A stretch of DNA of 64,000 nt from Petaurus breviceps papuanus (taxonomy: Eukaryota; Chordata; Mammalia; Diprotodontia; Petauridae). Below are positions 52,601-61,600 of this stretch, one piece after another. A program made the position numbers and the translations under genes. The notes under the pieces were generated by a model. That model made no database searches, was not told the DNA's origin, and was given only the letters and a program-made list of their open reading frames with translations. The stretch spans positions 58,025,591-58,089,590 of the forward strand of contig JAMXIF010000015.1 of NCBI GenBank assembly GCA_028583685.1, written 5' to 3'. Each line of letters begins with the position of its first letter. Position 1 is the stretch's first letter.

Positions 52601-55600
52601 TTAGTTACTAAGCATAAAATATGGGATTTAAACCCAGTCTACAGAGAAATGAGTCATAGTTATAGATAGTGAATGGTAAAATTGTAAGGAATTTTTGAGA
52701 TAATCTAGTCCAGTGCAGATGAGGAAATCAGCCTCACAGAAGGGAAGTCATTTGTGTGTTTTTCTCATTGGTTGTTTGTAAGATAAAGGTGAGAGAGCTG
52801 TATGGTTTCATGCCACAGAATGCACTGGGATAGCTGTACCTATTCACACCCTCAGTACAATAGCCTAATTGGGTGTGTCGGATGAGCTGATCAGAATAAC
52901 ATAAACAAAAAAATAGCAGAGTGGACATGTTTGTGACAGCTCCCTGTGACTCATTAATTATATAGTCTGACATATACCTTTTATCTCCCATAGTGAAAAA
53001 CAAAAGTGGCAACTTTTCACACTTGTAGGCTAGGGTAAAGTTCTAATGCTACTTACTCATGCAGGGTTAGCACTATGAGATATAGGGAGATGGTAAGAGG
53101 ATCCACAAGGGTTTTTGAATCACTGGTCTGCTTCCTAGCTCAGTCTGATTTTGACAACTAACGTAAATCAGAATCTCACTTTCTATGTGACTCTCATTCA
53201 CATTCTTCTATAGATGTGCCCAATGTGCCCTTATTTTTTTAATATCCTAAAATAATAATAGTAACCATAGTTTACATTTATATAATGCTTCAAGGTTTGC
53301 AAGTTATTTTTTACACATTACATTAATTGATTCTCAGAACTATATCAGAGGTTTGTGGTTATTGGTATTCCCTTAAGTTGTAGAGAAGGTGCTAACCTAC
53401 ATTGTAGGTAGAGGGAGTTACGTCACTAGAGAGTCCTTATTCCAGTGAAATTACAGGTCAATTCTTTACTCCATAGAACTAGTAATTGTTGTAAGTAGTG
53501 TTTGAGTGCAGGTATTTTTGACTTCAACTTCAGCCCTCTGTTCATTGATGCTGTCCATCAGATGCTTCTCTCACTCTCCTTTCATGACCATTCTCTACCC
53601 TTTTCTGATCATAGACATCTTTAATGAAGGCTTTTTTTTTTTTTTGGTAATTTTTCTTAAGTGCAAGTAGGGTACTTGATATACCGTTTTTTTAATTTGA
53701 ATTTTCTTTTTTAAAAAATTAAATTTATTTCTTTTTACTATTCGTTTTTAGGTAGAATTGTCATTTTTATTATATTGGTTCAGCCCACCCATGAGCAATT
53801 GATAGCTTTCCAGTTGCTTAGATTTGACTTTATTTGTGTGAAAAGTGTTTTGTAATTGTGTTTATATAGTTCCTGGGTTTGTCTTGCCAGTTAGATATAC
53901 ATAAGTATTATGTATATCAGTTGGATATACAAAGTATTAGGTATTGTCTCCAGGTATCTTAAGTGGAATTTTTCTTTCTATCTCTTGCTCCTGGGCTTTG
54001 TTAGTAATGTATAGAAATGCTGATGATTTATGTAGGTTTATTTTATATCCTGCAACTTTGCTAAAGTTAATTATTTCAAATACTTTTTTAGTTGATTCTC
54101 TAGGATTCTCTAAGTATATCATCATAACATTGCAAAAAGTGATAGTTTTGTATCCTCACTGCCTACTCTAATTCCTTCATTTCTTTTTCTTCCTTTATTG
54201 CCATAGCTAACATTTCTAGTACAATATTGAATAATAGTGGTAATAATGGGTATCCTTGCTTCATCCCTGATCTTATTGGGAAGGCTTCTAGCTTATACCC
54301 ATTACAGATAATGTTCATTGATGGTTTTATATAGATACTACTTGTCATCTTAAGGAAAGCTCCATTTATTCCTATTTGGCATTCATTTAAAAAAATTTTT
54401 TTGAGTTCCAAATTCTCTCCTACTCCTCCCCTACCCATTGATAAAGCAGGAAATATGTTATCAGTTATAAATGTGAAATCATGCAAAACATATTTCCATA
54501 TTAGCCATGTTGCAAGAAAAATAAAGAAAGTGAAAAAATTATGCTTCAGTCTACACTCAGACTTCATCAGTTTTCTTTCTGGAGACAAATACCATTTTTC
54601 ATCATGAGTCCTTTGGAATTGTCTTGGATCATTGTGTCAGTCAGAATAGCCAAGTCTTTCACATTTGATCGTTTTTAGAATATTGTTGTTACTATGTACA
54701 ATCTTACGGTTCTGCTCACTTCACTTTGTATCAGTTTGTGTAAATCTTCCCAGGTTTTTTTGAAACCATTCTGCTTTTCATTTCTGAGAACACAATAGTA
54801 TTCCATTCACCTATTGATGCCACTTATCTTTATATTGTTCTTCGTCGCATCCAGTTTTGATTGTTTGACTTAAATATTAACTTTCTAATGTGACTGCTTA
54901 TATGATGAAAGTCTTTATTATTAGTTATGATAGCATGGACATTTCCAAACTAGCACCAGTCTAAGTGTCTTGGCCTTTTGGTACTGAAGTCTCGTCAGTG
55001 TCTCAAGAAATTAAAGGGTTAAGAGTTAAGTTTTATTTGGCCATTCAGATTTTAATTTGTTGGCATTTGTGCCAATAAACACACCTATCCTGGTAGTACC
55101 TTAATTGTTTTGGTTTGGGGTTTTTTGTTTTTGTTTATTTGTTTTATTTTTGTGGAAGGAGTTGCTTTTAAATTTTTACTGTTTATAACATTTAAATACG
55201 GCCCAGAAAATACGTCTTGGTAAGATTGCTCCAAAATAGGTTTATAGTTTTCTTTCACCAATATTTTCTATAGAATTTGTCCCCCAACTCAGGGAATGAC
55301 TTTGGTTGGTTTTGTCTTCTTCCTTATATTCCCAGGAACTGGAGAGCAGACCAACAAAGCAGAGCTAACCTGCCGTGTATGGTCTTGTCAGGAGGCCTCT
55401 TTTCCTTCAATTGAGTTATTTTTTGGCACTAGTCCATTTTCATCCCCCATTGGGAAAGTGACATGCAAAGATTTATCCCCTCATATTCATACTTTCTCTC
55501 CCTAAAGATACTATGTGCTGCACACACCCTCAAACTACATTGCCTTGGGCTGCTGGTTCAGATGCATACTTTCTTCAGTATTCTAGTTTACTAAATAGTT

Positions 55601-58600
55601 TTCACTTTCCTATTTCTTTTCTGACATCTTTTCACAACAGCAAAAAAAAAAAAAAGGCATCATTCATGTTTGGGCACAAACAGGACATATTCAGGGACAG
55701 AATTTCATAGAAGTAGGAAATGGCAAATATTGTTTTGTTGTGGGTTTTTGTTGTTCAACTCGTTGCCTTTTTGTCTGTTTTTGTTTTGTTTTGAAGGGCA
55801 AAGGGTGATAGCTTCTTTAAGGACATCTTAACGTCACCACCTATATAACTTGATTCTCCCGCACTTTCCACATCTCTCAGCAGAGAGAGAAACACACAGT
55901 TTGAAATGTAATTTTTTCTAGAAATGGCATCATGGGGAAAAAAATCAGCCTTGGGAGTCAGAAGGACTTAGCTTCAAGTCCTTCTCCTAAGTTCTCTTTT
56001 TAAAGAGCAGCTCTCAGTCTGTATCAGGGAAGGAGTTTCCACACTGGGAGGGTGAGGTACTATTGAAGTCATAGGCTCAGACACCCCCCATTGAATTTAT
56101 TTTGTTTGTATTTTTTTCTGTATTAGTATCAAGCTAAAGACGAGGGTTAAAAGGAGGCAGGAAATACAGTGGGCAAAATGTTGGATTTGATATCAGGAAG
56201 AGCTGGCTCTGCCTCTTAATGCCTTTATGAGCTGCCTTCTGAGGCCTTCCCATTTGGAGTCAGCATCATCGCTCCTCACCATAGCTGGCCACTGCTAATA
56301 TGTGATAGCTAGCTACAGGGAGCAGAACATGCTGGCAGCCTCTAGCTAGGCTGCTCTTTCTCTGGCTAGGAGAAAGCCTATCCTTTCCGACCTTTCCAAC
56401 TTCCTACCTCCCTGCCTTGCTCTGGGCGATGCTGCCACTTAAAGGAAGTGAAAAGCAAATCCTTTCTCTGAAAAAGAGGGGGGACTCTCCAAGTAGAGAC
56501 TGAATCCACATTCATTTTTCAGTAGGCAATGTCAGAACCTCCTAGGGACTTGGAATCTCATCCTGGAGAAAACAAGCACCTCAGAAAGAGAGAGGAGATT
56601 GGCAGAGACGTTCATTGGTCATTTGGAGCTGAGCTGCTGTCCTTCACCAGGTGGTTTACTAACCCATCACTACCAGTTGAAGGACTCTTCAAGTAATTTG
56701 GAGCTGAGGTTAAAATTCTCCCAACTGCCTGGATTAGTTGGTTATTTTTAAAAATTTAGTTAACAGTATATGGCAAAGAAGAAGGGCTCATTGGGGTTTG
56801 GCTTACTGAGAACTGACTCTGCTATCCCAGTCCAAGCAATTTGGACTCATCTGAGAAATGCTTAGGCACAGCAAAGCAGAACCGGTGATGATATGGGTCT
56901 TGAAGTGACTTGAAGTATATGTATAGAGGCAGCCCTAGGAGAAGGCAACCCAAAAATTTGGAGTGAACCCAGATAGGGATTTTGTGATCTGTTTAATTCC
57001 TTCTAATTCTCCCTCAGCTCTTCTCTTCTTCCTCACCACCCTAGGATCCAGCATACACCACAGGGGTCCCATTTGAGATGGAATTCTTTCCCTTTTTTCC
57101 TTAAAATTTTCTAAACTGGCAATAAACCTGACCTCTTCTTGTCCTTGAACTTTCAGTCGGGGCCATGAGTATCATACAGAGTTAAGGCACGTAAAATTGG
57201 AATGTACCTTCAAGATCATTTCTTCCAAGATTCTCATTTTACAGATGAAGAAACTGAGGCCCAGAAGTAAAAGGACCTTTTGGCTGAAGTCATGCAGCCA
57301 GTAATTGACAAAGCCAGGGCCCACACCTAGGTGTCCTTTTGATGAGTTTACTGTCTGGTTCAGTGCAGATGCCAGGATGATGTGAATTTCAGCCCGGGGC
57401 ATCTAATCAGCCTATTTGCTTAAGCTTTTACTTTTTTCTTTTTCTTTAGTTTGCTCTACAAAAGTTGGAGGAACTAGAGAGTTGGAGAGAAGAGCTCCAG
57501 AAGGAGGCCCATGCCCTCATAGATTTTTTCTGTGAAGACAAAGAAACTATGAAGTTGGATGAATGCCTTCAGATCTTTAGAGACTTTTGTACCAAATTTG
57601 ATAAAGCTGTCAAGGTAAGTGGGATTGAAAATTATCCTGACATTGAATCGTGTGTCTCCCCCCCCCCCCCCCCCCTTCCTTAATTTTTTTTTTTTTTCTT
57701 TCATTTTCCTAACATGATCCTTTGCCTGAGGCAGAAAATCAGCTCAGCATTTCCACTTTCAGGAATTTTTGAATTTAGTTTGCAACATATGCCATAGAAT
57801 ACCGGCTCAGGAGGGTTTGGCTTGTTGAGAACCAATTCTGTCATCCCACTCCAGAGGCCATTTGCATCATCGGGAGGCCAGTGTGTTCTGTTGCCTTTGT
57901 TTTGTTTTTAAACAAATACCCCAAGTCTGTTTTTGGTTGAGTAAATGAGTGAAACTCATTTATGCCCACAGGAATCACTGGCAAAAGTCATCTCCAGGTG
58001 GGTCCTTTGCTGTCTGTTGCACACAAGCATTCCCACTGCCCCACAGGCTTATTGTAGGGCGTGTGTGCGTGCACCTGCTCTTCTCTTTCCCCTCTGACCA
58101 CAGTCCTCAGAGTTGGATTCGTGCTGTCCTTTTGCTGTGTGCTGGTCTTGTATTTTTATTATGCACCCAGACAGCACATTGGCGGTCCTAAAGAAAAAGT
58201 CACGTTCCCTGCCCTCTGAAAGCTGATGTTCTCATATTAGAGGCCAGGCCCTGGAGCAAAAAAATCCCTGATAGATGCCTGCTGATTCAGGAGTGGTTTG
58301 GGAAAAAAAAGTCCCCCATCTTTCCTCCTTCCAATCACTTCAGAGAAGATCAGAAGAAAAGTTAGCCATTTACTTTTTCCTTCCATTTAACTTGGACTGT
58401 GTCCAATCTAGGACTGATCCAGTTTCTCTCAGGCCTAAGAAGAGCCTTCTCCAGTGAAATTAGAGGTGCTGCACCTTCTCTGTCTCCTTCCAACTCAGAG
58501 AATATGCACAGCTTGTGGCCACGTTGACTCTCTTGTCCAAGCAGTGAGCTCAGCAGTAGGATAGAAGAGGAAGCACCAGGCATTGGCTTTTTCAAAGGCC

Positions 58601-61600
58601 CCCTATTCCCAGCTGGAATCCAATAGCTTTTTTTTTTTTTTCCCTTTAAATGAGGCCACCTGCTTAATAGTCTCAGCACAGCTGTCCTGGGAGTAGAAGC
58701 TTGCCTCCACCCTGTCACAGCTGGACCAGGAGAAGGGAGGGAGGAGGGGAGACAGAGCCAGAATTACAGCCCCTGCAGGAAGTGCTGGGCCACCTAAGGG
58801 GAGGGCCGAGGAGGGCTGGGGAAGTTCAGCCAGAGGGCCCTGTGTTGAAGGGGAAGGGAAATTCCAATCATTGTCATAGCTGATTTTAAAGGGCTAATGA
58901 TTAGTTTTTCTTGATTAGCAAGAGCCATGAATTTATAGGACAGAAATGTACTAAAAGCTCTTCACCCTTTAGCCTGAAGTATTGCTGCTGGGGAGTACAG
59001 AGGATATTGTTGCTTACAATAGTTTACAAAAGGCTGATGACTGACTCACCCTCCTAGTGAGAGGTAGGGTTGGTGTTAGAAGGCACATTTCTGCAGAAGC
59101 AGAAGACCTGGCCAAAAGAGGAAAGGTCCTTTTTCTGCAGTGGTGTTTCTCTGTTGTATTTTATGAAGAGTATTACTTTTTTTTTTCTTTTGCTTTTTGG
59201 AGGGCAATTGGGGTTAAGTGACTTGCCCAAAGTCACACGGCTAGTGTAAGTGCCTGAGGCCAGATTTGAACTCAAGTCCTCCTGACTCCAGGGCTGGTCT
59301 CTATTCACTGTGTCACCTAGCCACCCCAAGAGTGTTACTTTTTAAAGGAGCTTAAAAAAAGCAAACTTAAGAGCACATTTAAAAAAAAACCCAAATTATC
59401 ATAAGCATTTATCTTTCCCTCATCCCACACTGAACAACTTTTTTAAAAAAGAAAAAAAGCAGGTTAAGAAATATGCATAATCCAACAAAACAAATTCAGA
59501 AATGTCTGTGTTAGGGTGAGTAGGTGGCACAGTGAATAGAGCACCGGCCCTGGAGTCGAGGACCTGAGTTCAAATCCAGCCCCAGACACTTAGTAGCTGT
59601 GTGACCTTGGGCAAGTCACTTAACCCCAATTGCCCTGTCCTTCCACCTCCAAAAAGAGAAATATCTATCTTATTTTATATTTTGAGGCTCATCACCTCGC
59701 TGGCAGGCATATTGCATTTTCAGTCCTTTTGACTCATGATACATAAAGTGCTTAATAAACCTTAAAACTTTATATGAATGTTAGCTACATAGAAAGAACA
59801 CAGGGTTAGAATGTATGAGAGTCAAAATAGTTGTCTCTTAACCCAAGCAGAGATAAATGGGTGTCATGTTTAGGCATTAAGTTCTAGAAACTATAAACAT
59901 GTCCACCATAGGGGATATAGCTCTGAATTTTGAATGAGGAAGATGTGAGTTCAAATCCTGATTTAGATATTTACTAGCTGTGTGACCCTGGGAAAGTCAC
60001 TTACCTCTCATAACTTCAGTTACCTTGTCTGTAAAATGGGAATAATTATATCACCTACTTATTAGGATTATTGTAAGGATCAAGTGAAATAATATTTTTT
60101 ATCTTATTATTATCATTGTTGTTATTATTATCCTTCATGGGGTTTTTCTCTCCATTCTGTAGGACAACAGGGACAGAGAAATGCAAGAAATCCGCCAGCT
60201 ACAGAAGTTGAAGGGACTGGAAGAGAAGAGGCGTTCCTGGGCCACTGGTGAGATCGGGGGCTTTGGGAGGAGCAGCAGTGAGAATGATGTGGAGCTCTTG
60301 ACAAAGAAGAGCCTTGAAGATGTCCTCCCCTTCCTGCATCAGAGGCCCATCAGTCCTTCCCACCGGCCCCCTAATTCCCGCCGCTCCCGGCTCTCCCTGG
60401 GCACCTCTGCAGATAGAGAGCTGCTCACTTTCCTGGAGACTTCCACAGGAGAAGACCTGAACAAATTCAACAGCCTTCCTAGAACTGGTACGAGGCAGTC
60501 CAGACCCTCAGTGGCCTGGATGGAACCCACAGGGCCAAAGGATGTGAACTCCAACCACTTACACTTCCATCAGGCCCCAGAAGCTGAGAAGGACAGCAAT
60601 AACCCACCTGTGATTCAGCCTGACCAGCTTCCCAATCCATGTCTGGAAAATTCTAATGCCATCCTTTACCGTACACAGAACCATGCCAATAATAACAACT
60701 TACAAAGAAACAGTGGGCCTGGCATGCCTCTGTTGGCCACCTTGACCATGGGGATTGAAGAACGAGAACTGGTTCATGGCTTGATCCAGTTTGACCTCCA
60801 GGAGCCAATAAAACAAGAGGATCCACCAAGGTTCATCTCGGAGGAGTCTAGCCCAGTGGAATCGGAATCACTGGATGATGCGAGCTTGCCGTCCCTCACT
60901 GCTCCCGATGATATCTTGGTGTCTGTTGGCCAAGACTCTAAAGAAGTGCTGGAAAGGGAAAATGGCAACTCAGCCCCAAAGGACATGGCAGCTGATGTTC
61001 TAGTGCCTAGCAGTGCAGTCTCTGCATCTACAGACACAAGTGAGTCTGAAAATAAAGAGGCTGGGGTTATTTTCTACATCTCAGACACCACCGACTGTTC
61101 CTTGACTTTGGATTGCTCTGAAGGAAATGACCCCAAAATGGGAAGTAGCAAATCGAAAGAAGGGAAAATAGTGAATGGCTCCATGTCTTCTGGTACTCAT
61201 GACAAGGAAGGAGAGACCAGGAGTAGCAGCATTCCCTCTGTCCCAAATTTCAATCCCAACAGGGAAGACTGTGCTTTTGCTGTTGGGAAGAATGAGCCTG
61301 GCTACAAATGTGGCCTGCCCAAGGATAAAATAGTCAAAGGGAAAGAGGCAGCAGGACCAAAGAGAAACTCCCTGAAAGACATACCTACAAGTGCCTCCAA
61401 ACCTGGGAGTGTGCGGCGTAGCCTGGGACCTTCTTCCAAGCCAGTGCGGACCCTGAATGCCTCTGAGAATGAGAGTATGCGCAAGGTGGTTCCCATCTCT
61501 AAATCCAGTAGAGGTTCAGGAAGCTGGAAACGGCCTGAAGTACCAGCCCGGATGCCCCCTCGGGAGGCCACCAGTAACACAGAAACTCGACTGTCCCGCC

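Larger units (their letters stand above)
50708..57449 (+). other. FHDC1 intron 9 (6.7 kb)
   Basis: Three sense SINEs, two antisense L1 pieces and several MIR-type copies are listed separately. About 54870-57170 is single-copy with no recognised element or gene. A G/T-rich patch lies at 55100-55160. Confidence 0.85.
57615..60162 (+). other. FHDC1 intron 10 (2.5 kb)
   Basis: It begins with a C18/T-rich homopolymer stretch. 57720-59160 is single-copy with moderately GC-rich patches and no recognised gene. Two SINEs, an L1 fragment and a MIR-type SINE follow, up to the acceptor. Confidence 0.85.

Noticed and set aside
54163-54588. A 141-codon minus-strand frame
   Set aside because: It joins an L1 ORF2 fragment to the 3'UTR of another L1 at an insertion boundary. 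It is not a host gene.
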